From Azospirillum sp. TSH100 (lineage in GTDB: Bacteria > Pseudomonadota > Alphaproteobacteria > Azospirillales > Azospirillaceae), in contig NZ_CP039638.1 of assembly GCF_004923295.1 (NCBI RefSeq), positions 248,001-312,000 on the forward strand: 64,000 bases of DNA, given 5' to 3'. How positions within the stretch are numbered: the first letter of the stretch is position 1; every line of letters starts with the position of its first letter. Under the pieces are notes generated by a model. It was not told the DNA's origin. It was given only the letters and a program-made list of their open reading frames with translations, and ran no database searches. Position numbers and translations under genes: made by a program. Below are positions 1 through 7,758 of this stretch, one piece after another.

Positions 1-1
1 G

Positions 2-754
2 ATCGTGGTGCCGGCGCAGGTGGTGCACGGCTTCCAGTTCGAACCCGCCACCGACGGGCATGTGCTGACCATGTCGGAGGGTTTCCTGGCCGGTGTGCAG
101 GCCGCCGCCCCGGAGGCGGAATTGCGCGAGGCCCCGGCCCTGCCGATGGCTTGGGGCCTGGAGCCGGGATCGGACGAGGCGGCGGCGCTCAATCGCTGTT
201 TCGCCGAGATCAGGCGGGAGTTCCGCGCCCACCATGTCGGCCGGGCCAGCGCGATCTCGGCCCAGGTGCTGTTGCTGCTGGTCGCCGTGCTGCGGCTGGC
301 GGCCGCCCGGCGGCGCGACGGCGCGGCGCGGGACGGGCAGGGGGTGTCGCCGGACGTCCGGCTGCTCGCCCGGTTGCGGCCGATGATCGACGAGCGGTTC
401 AGCCAGCATTGGCCGGTGGAGCGCTATGCCGCGGCGCTGGGCGTCACCTCCAACCGCCTGAACGCCGCCTGCCGCCGCGTCACCGGCCTGTCGACTTTGC
501 AGCTGGTGCATGCCCGGCTGATGCTGGAGGCGCGGCGCTCGCTGATCTACACCGGCCATGGCATGGCGGAGATCGGCTATGCCCTGGGCTTCGAGGATCC
601 GGCCTATTTTTCCCGCTTCTTCACCAAGCGCGAGGGGCGGTCGCCGCAGGCCTTCCGCCGGGCGCATGCCGAGGGTTCGGCGGGTGGTGGCGGAACGGGA
701 AGCAGCCTTGACGGGAACGGTCTTGACCGCAGCGGGGCAGGCTCACCACAGTAA
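2..754 (+). CDS. AraC-family transcriptional regulator, 5'-truncated by the window edge
   Basis: The frame is open to the first bases of the window, so the start lies outside it. What remains is the end of an N-terminal cupin-like effector domain (VPAQVVHGFQFEP), a linker, and a complete C-terminal AraC-type DNA-binding domain with two helix-turn-helix units. The second unit is the clearest: MAEIGYALGFEDPAYFSRFFTKREGRSPQAFRR. The middle region (PMIDERFSQHWPVERYAAALGVTSNRLNAACRR) resembles PobR-type regulators of aromatic-acid catabolism, but the target cannot be inferred without the upstream neighbours. It runs in the same direction as cysE, 62 bases before that gene's chosen start. Confidence 0.85.
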   Translation: MVVPAQVVHGFQFEPATDGHVLTMSEGFLAGVQAAAPEAELREAPALPMAWGLEPGSDEAAALNRCFAEIRREFRAHHVGRASAISAQVLLLLVAVLRLAAARRRDGAARDGQGVSPDVRLLARLRPMIDERFSQHWPVERYAAALGVTSNRLNAACRRVTGLSTLQLVHARLMLEARRSLIYTGHGMAEIGYALGFEDPAYFSRFFTKREGRSPQAFRRAHAEGSAGGGGTGSSLDGNGLDRSGAGSPQ

Positions 755-816
755 CAGCCATGCGCCCCGCAATTGGGAATGCGGAGCGGTTTGCTGTGCG
801 GGAAGGGGTGGTTGCG

Positions 817-1653
817 ATGGACAGCCTGGACGTCACGATGCGCGAGCCGGCCGAAACGGTCGAACAGTCGCTGTGGCGCCGCCTGCGCGCCGATGCCGTC
901 CGGGTGGCGGAGGAGGAGAGCGGCCTTTCTCCCTTCCTGTATGACGCGGTGCTGGCGCGTGACGGTTTCGGCCCGGCGCTGGCGGCCCTTCTGGTGCGCA
1001 AGCTGGCCGACCGCGCCATGCCGGAGGACCGGCTGGCCGCCGTGGTGCGCGACGCCATGGAGGCCGACCCGGCCATCGTCGATGCGGCCGCCGCCGACCT
1101 CGCCGCCATCCTGGCCCGCGACCCGGCCGCCGACGGTTGCCTGACGCCCTTCCTCTATTTCAAGGGCTTCCACGCCCTGCAATGGCACCGCGTCGCCCAT
1201 TGGCTGTGGCGGGGCGGCCGCCACGACCTTGCCCATTTCCTGCAAAGCCGGGTGTCGGAGGCCTTCGCCGTCGACATCCACCCGGCGGTGCCGGTGGGGC
1301 GCGGCGTGTTCATCGACCATGGCACCGGCGTGGTGATCGGCGAGACGGCGGTGATCGGCAACGACGTGTCGATCCTGCAGAACGTCACGCTGGGCGGCAC
1401 CGGCAAGGAGCATGGCGACCGCCATCCCAAGGTGCGCGACGGTGTTCTGCTGTCGGCCGGGGCCAAGGTGCTGGGCAACATCACCATCGGCGCCCACGCC
1501 AAGGTCGGCGCCGGCAGCGTCGTTCTGAAGGACGTTCCCGGCTGCGCCACCGTGGCCGGCGTGCCCGCCAAGGTCGTCGGCTGGTGCCGTGACGAGCCGG
1601 CGCCGGCGCTGACCATGGACCAGAGCCTGCAACAGGGCGATTACAGCATCTGA
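817..1653 (+). CDS. cysE: Serine O-acetyltransferase
   Basis: CysE makes O-acetylserine from serine and acetyl-CoA, the first committed step of cysteine synthesis in the cytoplasm. The protein has the usual N-terminal helical domain, the motif FLYFKGFHALQWHRVAHWLW, and a left-handed beta-helix of hexapeptide repeats (IHPAVPVGRGVFIDHGTGVVIGETAVIG) ending in the acetyltransferase loop LGGTGKEHGDRHPKV. The frame opens at 760, but the ATG at 817 is preferred: it follows a GGAAGGGG ribosome-binding site and gives 278 residues, normal for the family. It lies directly downstream of the AraC-type gene. No regulatory element is obvious. Confidence 0.93.
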   Translation: MDSLDVTMREPAETVEQSLWRRLRADAVRVAEEESGLSPFLYDAVLARDGFGPALAALLVRKLADRAMPEDRLAAVVRDAMEADPAIVDAAAADLAAILARDPAADGCLTPFLYFKGFHALQWHRVAHWLWRGGRHDLAHFLQSRVSEAFAVDIHPAVPVGRGVFIDHGTGVVIGETAVIGNDVSILQNVTLGGTGKEHGDRHPKVRDGVLLSAGAKVLGNITIGAHAKVGAGSVVLKDVPGCATVAGVPAKVVGWCRDEPAPALTMDQSLQQGDYSI

Positions 1654-1706
1654 GCGGCCTCCTCTGCGCTCTGTCCCTTCGCTGTCACCGGAAATCCGTC
1701 TTCACA

Positions 1707-2528
1707 GTGACTACATGGAAGATGGATCGAGGTCAGGGCGCGGGGGCCGTGAGGGTGTTGCTGGCATTTCTGTTGACGCTGGTCCTGCTGCTGGCAGGGC
1801 CGGTGTTCCTGCTTGCCTCCGGGGCGGTGCCGACGGCGGTCGACTGGAGCCGCATCGACCGCAGCCCGGTTGGCCTCGCCCCCGACGCGGCGACGACGCC
1901 GGAGGCGGTTGTCCAGGTCTATGCCGCCCGCGTGCTGTCCTGGCGCGGTGCCTTCGGCGTGCATCCCTGGTTCGCCGTGAAGCCGGCCGGCGCCCGCAGC
2001 TATACCGTCTATGAGGTGATCGGCTGGCGCGCCTACCGTGGCCTGTCGGTGGTTGCCGTCAGCCAGCGCGATCCCGATGGCCGCTGGTTCGGCGCCCAAC
2101 CCACCCTGCTGAAGGAGTTGCGCGGCCCCCCTGCTGAGGCAGCCATCCCCAGGATCGCCGAGGCTGCCGCCCGCTATCCCTATGCCGGCGAGTACCGGGT
2201 CTGGCCCGGCCCGAACAGCAACACCTTCGCCGCCTGGATTGCCCGCGCCGTGCCGGAGTTGCGGCTCGACCTGCCCTCGACCGCGCTGGGCAAGGATTAT
2301 CTGGGCTCCGGCCTGTTCGCGCGGGCGCCGAGCGGCACCGGCTGGCAGATCAGCCTGTTCGGCGTCGCCGGTCTGCTGCTGGCGCTGGAGGAGGGGGTGG
2401 AGCTGAATCTGTTGGGACTGACGGTGGGAATCGACCCGCTGGACCTTGCCGTGAAACTGCCGGGAATCGGGCGGGTAGGGTGGCCAGAGTCCGAGCCGCT
2501 TAAGGTCAGCGGAAGAACTCGAACATAA
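1707..2528 (+). CDS. DUF3750-family protein with N-terminal membrane segment
   Basis: The protein has 273 residues, with a strongly hydrophobic stretch at about 16-38 that is either a membrane anchor or an uncleaved signal. The rest matches the DUF3750 family, recognised by the block RVWPGPNSNTFAAWIARAVPEL followed by LDLPSTALGKDYL. The conserved Cys/His-free, Asn/Ser/Asp-rich block suggests an enzymatic or binding role, but no function is established and none is claimed. An alternative ATG at 1725 would remove six residues and keep the membrane segment. It is the last chromosomal gene before the left junction of the integrated element. Confidence 0.8.
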   Translation: MTTWKMDRGQGAGAVRVLLAFLLTLVLLLAGPVFLLASGAVPTAVDWSRIDRSPVGLAPDAATTPEAVVQVYAARVLSWRGAFGVHPWFAVKPAGARSYTVYEVIGWRAYRGLSVVAVSQRDPDGRWFGAQPTLLKELRGPPAEAAIPRIAEAAARYPYAGEYRVWPGPNSNTFAAWIARAVPELRLDLPSTALGKDYLGSGLFARAPSGTGWQISLFGVAGLLLALEEGVELNLLGLTVGIDPLDLAVKLPGIGRVGWPESEPLKVSGRTRT

Positions 2529-2595
2529 TTTGGAAGAGAATGGTCAGTTGGTTTGACCAACACGCACCATCCACACCTTTGGTTTATAAGGGAGG

Positions 2596-2641
2596 ATGGT
2601 GCCCAGGGACGGAGTCGAACCGCCGACACGGGGATTTTCAG
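2596..2641 (-). repeat. attL: displaced 3' end of tRNA-Phe
   Basis: These 46 bases are identical to the 3' half of the intact tRNA-Phe gene at 22212-22287, plus one flanking base. Identity stops at the anticodon loop: the next base differs (2642 versus 22257), four more bases match, then the sequences diverge. This is the original tRNA 3' end pushed away from the gene by insertion of the element. There is no acceptor 5' strand or D-arm, so it is not a functional tRNA. Confidence 0.93.
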
Positions 2642-2686
2642 GCCCCAATTATCGTAATTATGTCAATAACTTATCCGCTTTTGTAG

Positions 2687-2734
2687 TGTCTAACTCCCCA
2701 CGCAATTCCAAGGCAAACCATCAAAGTGTCTAAC
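2687..2734 (+). repeat. Two copies of GTGTCTAAC, candidate integrase arm sites (left)
   Basis: GTGTCTAAC occurs at 2686-2694 and 2726-2734, exactly 40 bp apart, just inside attL. The core TGTCTAAC recurs twice just inside attR (22145-22152 and 22156-22163). The same octamer at both element ends, in the only gene-free DNA beside the att cores, is what arm-type binding sites of a tyrosine integrase look like. Binding is inferred. The remaining bases 2642-2822 are A+T-rich and hold no gene. Confidence 0.55.
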
Positions 2735-2822
2735 AACGACGAGGCGCTTATCACACCTCGACGCGTAATGAAATTGCCAGAGTGAAGTCTGGTAACAGCG
2801 GAGTGCTCCCATCGTTATAGTC

Positions 2823-3790
2823 CTATGATCGAGATCGATGGCTGACATCGGTCAGGTCGGCGAGGAACTCCGAGCCCGGCTCCACGCCCGTGATGCAGAC
2901 GCGGTCGAGGACACGGGTGCAGGCGACGTAGCGCAGGTGGCGCTCGGTTTCGAAGATCTCGTCCTGCTCGGGCTCGTCCGATGCCGACTCGATGTGCTCA
3001 TGAAGCGGCATGACCTCGTCGTCGCAGGCCATCACGGCGATGGGCTTGAACTCGAGCACCCTTGACGAGGTGCATGGTGCCGATCGCGATGCGACCGCCC
3101 TCCGCGTCGCCGCAGTCCTGCAGCGTGACCCAGGGATGGCCCGACTGCTTGGCGGCTGCCTTGGCGCGGTCCAGCCCGTCGGGCGTGCGAACGAAGATGC
3201 CGACCTCTTCTGGGGCCACGCCGTCGGCGACGATGCCGGCGATCCAGGCGGCGACGTAGGCGGCCTCGTCCTCAGCCGTGTCGAGCAGGCCGACGTCCGG
3301 CTCCGGTCCGTCGAAGACGGAGATCGTGCCCTTACGCTGGTCCTCGACGCTGTCCACGTCGCGCACCCGCGCCGGCTGCAGCAGGTCGGCCCGCCGGCGG
3401 ATCTGGTGGGAGGTGCGGTAGTTGACCTTCAGAGCCGAAGAGCGCCCGCGAATGTCCACCCCCTTCGACAGCCAGGAGCAGGGCTGCTGGAAGATGCGCT
3501 GGCCCAGGTCGCCGGCAAAGAACAGGGCGTCGGGGCCATTCGGCACCAGGGTGGTGAGGAAGCGCAGCTGCGGGATGCTGTGTCCTGCGCCTCGTCGATC
3601 AGGTGGCGCTGAAGGGTTTCTTCTCGCAACCACAGTGGTGTTCGGCGACGCTGGGGACGGCCTCGGCCCAGGTGACCACATTGCGCCCCTTCAGGATGGC
3701 CTGGGCACGCTCGAACAGCGCCCACAGCGATTTGCGCTGGTTGCCGCCGATCCTGGTGCGGCGGCCGAGGCGGGAGACGTCCCACTGTCA
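2823..3790 (-). pseudogene. Remnant of a UvrD/Rep-like DNA helicase, multiply frameshifted
   Basis: Reading the minus strand in successive frames gives continuous helicase sequence. ALFERAQAILKGRNVVTWAEAVPSV comes first, then the Walker B-like HLIDEAQD. Next come LRFLTTLVPNGPDALFFAGDLGQRIF and LKVNYRTSHQIRRRADLL, then GTMHLVKG joined to LEFKPIAVMACDDE, and finally RHLRYVACTRVLDRVCITG. These are the C-terminal motifs of superfamily 1 helicases (UvrD_C type). Frame changes are needed near 3058, where removing one A restores KGLEFK, just after DEAQD near 3590, and near 3620. The N-terminal ATP-binding half with Walker A is absent; the fragment begins at the hsdM stop codon. It cannot make an active helicase. 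It may be the scar of an earlier defence gene next to the RM operon. Confidence 0.8.
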
Positions 3791-5419
3791 TTGACCCAGA
3801 GGGGCAGGCAATGGGGACAGTCCAAGTTCGATCAGGAACTCATTGTGCTTCGCCGTTGACTCCCGAATCTGCTTCTCGATCTCGACCAATTTGTCATGCG
3901 TGGCCGAAAGATCGATCGCGACCTCCTGCTTGGCTGTGCTGACATAGCGCGAGATGTTCAGGTTGAAGTCGTTGGCCTCAATCTCCGTCATCTCAACGCG
4001 TCTGGCGTACCGCTCGATCCTCTCCGGACGCTGCTGATAGGTGTCGACGATCTTCGCGATATGTTCGTCGGACAGGTAGTTCTGTCGCTTGCCTCTCTCG
4101 AAATGCTCGGACGCGTTGATGAAAAGGACATCATCGTGCTTCTTGCACTTTTTCAGGACGAGGATGCAGACCGGGATACCGGTCGAGTAGAACAGGTTCG
4201 CCGGCAGGCCGATGACGGTGTCGATGTGCCCGTCGTCAAGGAGCTTGCGGCGGATCTTCGCCTCCGAGCCGCCGCGAAACAACACGCCGTGCGGCAGGAT
4301 GATCGCCATTACACCGTCATCCTTGAGGTAATGAAACCCGTGCAGCAGGAACGCGAAGTCTGCCGCCGACTTCGGGGCTAGGCCGTGATTCTTGAAGCGC
4401 ACGTCCTCGCCCAACGCGTCGTTCGGGTCCCAGCGATAGCTGAACGGCGGGTTGGCGACCACGGCGTCGAAGTACGGCTTCCTCGCCGGGTTCGTCTCGC
4501 GGAGCATGTCCCAGTCGTTCGTCAGCGTGTCTCCGTGGTAGATCTCGAATTCGGTGTCCTTCACCCCGTGCAGCAGCATGTTCATTCGCGCGAGGTTGTA
4601 TGTGGTGATGTTCTTCTCCTGCCCGTAGATCTTGCCGATGCCGTGCGGCCCCATGCGCTTGCGCACATTGAGCAGCAGCGAACCCGAGCCGCAGGCAAAG
4701 TCCATCACGCTGGCGAGGTGCTTACGCTTGCCCGTCTTCGGCTCCTGACTGTCGAGCGTGACGATCGCGGAGAGGATGTCCGAGATCCGCTGCGGCGTGT
4801 AGAACTCGCCCGCCTTCTTGCCCGAACCGGCGGCGAACTCGCCGATCAGGTACTCGTAAGCGTCGCCAAGCGCGTCCCTATCGATCGAGAACTCGGCGAG
4901 GCCCTCCGCGATCTTCTTGATGATCGTGCAGAGCTTCGCGTTCCGGTCGGCGTAGGTCTTGCCGAGCTTTTCGGAGCCGAGATTGATTTCCGAGAAGAGG
5001 CCGGAGAATGCGCTTTGGAACGATTCAGTCTCGATATACTTGAAACCGGCCTGGAGCGTGGTGAGCAGTTCGCCGTTCTGGGTGCGGGCCATGTGGGTGA
5101 TGCCGGCCCAGAGGTGCGTGGGCCGGATGACGTAATGCGCCTTGAGCCGCATCTGCTTCTCGAACGCCGGCACATCCCCGGGGTTCTGCTCGTACCAGAC
5201 GGACAGCGAGGACCGCCCGCCATTACCGATGGCGTTCGGGTCAGGGTAGTCGCGCCCCAGTTCCTTCTTCGCGGCCTGTTCGTAATTGTCTGAAAGGTAG
5301 CGGAGAAACAGGAACGCGAGCATGTAGTCGCGGAAGTCATCCGCGTTCATCGCCCCCCGGAGCTGGTCGGCGATGGCCCAGAGCGTCTTGCCGAGCTGCT
5401 TCTGGTTGTTGTCTGTCAT
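3788..5419 (-). CDS. hsdM: Type I restriction-modification system, DNA methyltransferase subunit
   Basis: HsdM is the adenine-N6 methylation subunit of a type I enzyme and works with HsdS and HsdR. The 543-residue protein has the N-terminal HsdM helical domain (LWAIADQLRGAMNADDFRDYML), the AdoMet-binding motif DFACGSG near residue 240, the N6-adenine catalytic motif NPPF near 323, and the substrate motif GEFYTPQ near 204. All key residues are present, so activity is expected. It is the last gene of the hsdR-hsdS-X-hsdM operon, starting three bases after the stop of the PrrC-like gene. Its stop codon touches the helicase remnant. Confidence 0.96.
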   Translation of the reverse strand: MTDNNQKQLGKTLWAIADQLRGAMNADDFRDYMLAFLFLRYLSDNYEQAAKKELGRDYPDPNAIGNGGRSSLSVWYEQNPGDVPAFEKQMRLKAHYVIRPTHLWAGITHMARTQNGELLTTLQAGFKYIETESFQSAFSGLFSEINLGSEKLGKTYADRNAKLCTIIKKIAEGLAEFSIDRDALGDAYEYLIGEFAAGSGKKAGEFYTPQRISDILSAIVTLDSQEPKTGKRKHLASVMDFACGSGSLLLNVRKRMGPHGIGKIYGQEKNITTYNLARMNMLLHGVKDTEFEIYHGDTLTNDWDMLRETNPARKPYFDAVVANPPFSYRWDPNDALGEDVRFKNHGLAPKSAADFAFLLHGFHYLKDDGVMAIILPHGVLFRGGSEAKIRRKLLDDGHIDTVIGLPANLFYSTGIPVCILVLKKCKKHDDVLFINASEHFERGKRQNYLSDEHIAKIVDTYQQRPERIERYARRVEMTEIEANDFNLNISRYVSTAKQEVAIDLSATHDKLVEIEKQIRESTAKHNEFLIELGLSPLPAPLGQ

Positions 5420-5422
5420 TGA

Positions 5423-6502
5423 TTAGCCCGTATGTGCGACGAAAGCGTAATGCGCATTCAGTTTTTCATAAATCGATTCAAACAACTCCAAGTTGTCCGG
5501 CACAAGACGGTCGGACTCGAAGTAGTATACATTCTTGTGAGAGAGGGCGTTCACGATTCGTGCTACATCTTCAGCATCGTCGAACCCAATGCGTTCGAGT
5601 GCATAGCTGATGCGACCGACCCCGAGAAACGACGAAACATTCTCCAGAAGCTGACGGAGCAGAGCAAAGTGGTGCGCGCGGACATCATTATCCCTTCGTG
5701 CTTGCTCCAGAACTTGAAGGATCCGGAGGTGATAGAGAAAAACAGCATTTTTTTCGGCCTCGAGCGAAACGGCGCCTTGTTTTCCGCTAAGGATACGGAC
5801 TCTTGTTCCCCTAGCATACTTGCTGCTCTTCTCTCCCTTCTTCAACCAATCGTACAGGATAGAGAACATCCCGATATGATGAGTGGCGATGATAATCTTC
5901 CGCTCACCGAAATAAGTCTCGATCAGATCGTACAACGTCGATGCTGTCACGAAGATGTTATGGTCATCAAGACTCGAGACTGGATCATCGACGAAGATGT
6001 GCCGTGTTTGCTTATCAGCCCATCCTTCGACTTCCATCATTGCGAGAAAGAAGCACCAGACAAAGATGCGCTCTTCCCCGCGAGAGAGCTTCATTGGCGG
6101 AACATCACCGGGCTGCGTACCGGTGGGGAAAAACGAGATCGACTCGATTCCCTTTTCAGCATCTTTGTGCATGACAAAGCGGAAATCGAAGCTCGGCCTG
6201 TACGGCTTTAGCTTCGCATGAATGTTGAGTTCGGTTAGATCGGCGTGCAGCCTGCTGAGGCTGCTCGGGAGGATAGAGAGTCGGATGTTGGCCTCGCGGT
6301 TCTCGATGTCGTTATTCCAGACAAAGAGGTCCTCGCTGTAAGCGTTGTAGTAAATGCCCGCGTGTATTCCGTCTTTGTCTTTGGTCGCATTCTTGTATGC
6401 AACTGAAAGCCGAGTTTTCCCCACCGAGTTAAAGGCGTAGAGCAATTGAACGTCGGCACCGTCGTCGCGTAGTTCGCATGCAATATCTTCAATGGTACTC
6501 AT
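5423..6502 (-). CDS. PrrC-like ABC ATPase / putative anticodon nuclease inside the hsd operon
   Basis: The protein has 359 residues, near the known size of E. coli PrrC (about 396). N-terminal ABC-type ATPase motifs are visible: a Walker A variant YAFNSVGKT (22-30), signature LSRGEE (139-144), Walker B with D-loop IFVDDPVSSLD (169-179) and H-loop ATHH (206-209). The C-terminal part carries R283-x3-E287 and H322 in NALSHKN, matching in order and spacing the Arg320/Glu324/His356 triad known for the PrrC ribonuclease. The gene overlaps hsdS by four bases and ends three bases before hsdM. In the known PrrC system the RM enzyme keeps the nuclease silent until a phage disables restriction. The base composition is clearly more A+T-rich than the neighbours. 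A non-nuclease AAA_13-type ATPase is the alternative. Confidence 0.72.
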   Translation of the reverse strand: MSTIEDIACELRDDGADVQLLYAFNSVGKTRLSVAYKNATKDKDGIHAGIYYNAYSEDLFVWNNDIENREANIRLSILPSSLSRLHADLTELNIHAKLKPYRPSFDFRFVMHKDAEKGIESISFFPTGTQPGDVPPMKLSRGEERIFVWCFFLAMMEVEGWADKQTRHIFVDDPVSSLDDHNIFVTASTLYDLIETYFGERKIIIATHHIGMFSILYDWLKKGEKSSKYARGTRVRILSGKQGAVSLEAEKNAVFLYHLRILQVLEQARRDNDVRAHHFALLRQLLENVSSFLGVGRISYALERIGFDDAEDVARIVNALSHKNVYYFESDRLVPDNLELFESIYEKLNAHYAFVAHTG

Positions 6503-7758
6503 TCTGCCTCCAAAGTGGGAAATAGTAGCTGCAACAGCCCCTGTTTATGCGCTTTCAAGCTTTCAACATTCCGCAACTGCGCGGCCAACACGTTGTCCAG
6601 CGAGGACAGGCACACTGCGATTCGTTGCTGCTCAGCGAGTTTCGGGATGACGATATCGAGGCCGGATCTGAATGTGGTCGGATTGATGTTTGACTGACTA
6701 ATGCTCGGCGTCGCGAGCAGCTTGATTTGGGACTGGAGCATCTGCGTGTTCAGCATCAGGTTGCAGAACCACGGGTCGATGCGTTTCTCATCCAGACGGA
6801 ACGAGACGATGTACGACGCCGTGATGCACTCCGTGTCACGATCGAAGATGGAGATTTTTCCCACTAAGTCACGACTGTTTGTCCTGTTCAGCAGGATGTC
6901 GCCTTTCTGCAAACGGAAAGACTCGAATTCTTCGGGTTCGAGGTCGATATAAACGAGGTTGGAGAAGTTCAACCCGCCATCACTCATGTTGCCCATGCGC
7001 AGAACCGGGTACCGTCCTGTCTCAGAAGTCGATGCAGACGTTCCGTAGAAAGACTTAATAACGAAGTCACCAAACTTGTGCGGTTTCCACCCTTCCTCGT
7101 TGTGGAACTCCGGGAAGCGCAGCCTGGGCACGGTTTCACCTTCTTGGGGAAAGAGCTGCTGCATCAACCCTTGTTTGTGCTGCCGCAGGGCTTCGAGCTT
7201 TTGGCCCTCCGCCGCGATCAGGTTGTCCAACGAGCCGAGACAATCAGCGACCTTCTGCTGCTCCCGCTCGGATGGAGCATAGATTGGGCACTCTAGAAAC
7301 GTCTCGACCTGGATGCGCTTCGCCTTCCTGCCACCGTCTGCAATCTCGCCGCGGGTCTTATAGAATTGCTCGCGCTGAACGTACTCCAATAGGAACTTTG
7401 CGTTCATCTCAGAAGAGATGTCAAAGCACGGAAGATCAACGGTTGACTCGAAACCGTCCAAATGTTCCGGTATTATGCCAAATGCTTGGTTTAGAAAGTC
7501 AAGCTTGCTATAGATGAACTGCCCGGCGCGTCGTCGATAGTACTGGGTGTTCTCGCTACCCTGCACGGTATCGTTCTTTTCAAAGACGCCTTTTCCCCAC
7601 AACTTCACGGTTAGCTTCTTTGCTTCATGCCCGCCACTTCCCTTGATCCGGCTTTCGCTCAGATACCGGCTCATCAAGCGACGCTGCCAGCCGGGCGCGT
7701 CCTGGAACTCAGGGAAGCGGAGCTTCGGCACAAGCGTCGATGGAGTGTCGGCAGTCAT
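6499..7758 (-). CDS. hsdS: Type I restriction-modification system, specificity subunit
   Basis: HsdS reads the bipartite DNA target and positions HsdM and HsdR. The 419 residues form two similar halves. Each begins with P(K/R)LRFPEF, contains a target-recognition domain, and ends with a conserved helical repeat: LRQHKQGLMQQLFP near 190-205 and LKAHKQGLLQLLFP near 400-413. The two target-recognition domains differ from each other, as expected for an asymmetric split site; the recognised bases cannot be read from sequence. It overlaps hsdR by four bases upstream and the PrrC-like gene by four bases downstream, so the genes are probably translationally coupled. Confidence 0.95.
   Translation of the reverse strand: MTADTPSTLVPKLRFPEFQDAPGWQRRLMSRYLSESRIKGSGGHEAKKLTVKLWGKGVFEKNDTVQGSENTQYYRRRAGQFIYSKLDFLNQAFGIIPEHLDGFESTVDLPCFDISSEMNAKFLLEYVQREQFYKTRGEIADGGRKAKRIQVETFLECPIYAPSEREQQKVADCLGSLDNLIAAEGQKLEALRQHKQGLMQQLFPQEGETVPRLRFPEFHNEEGWKPHKFGDFVIKSFYGTSASTSETGRYPVLRMGNMSDGGLNFSNLVYIDLEPEEFESFRLQKGDILLNRTNSRDLVGKISIFDRDTECITASYIVSFRLDEKRIDPWFCNLMLNTQMLQSQIKLLATPSISQSNINPTTFRSGLDIVIPKLAEQQRIAVCLSSLDNVLAAQLRNVESLKAHKQGLLQLLFPTLEAE

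Noticed and set aside
2596..2641. Second tRNA-Phe gene at the left end
   Set aside because: Only the 3' half is present; the anticodon loop, D-arm and 5' acceptor strand are missing. It is the attL copy.
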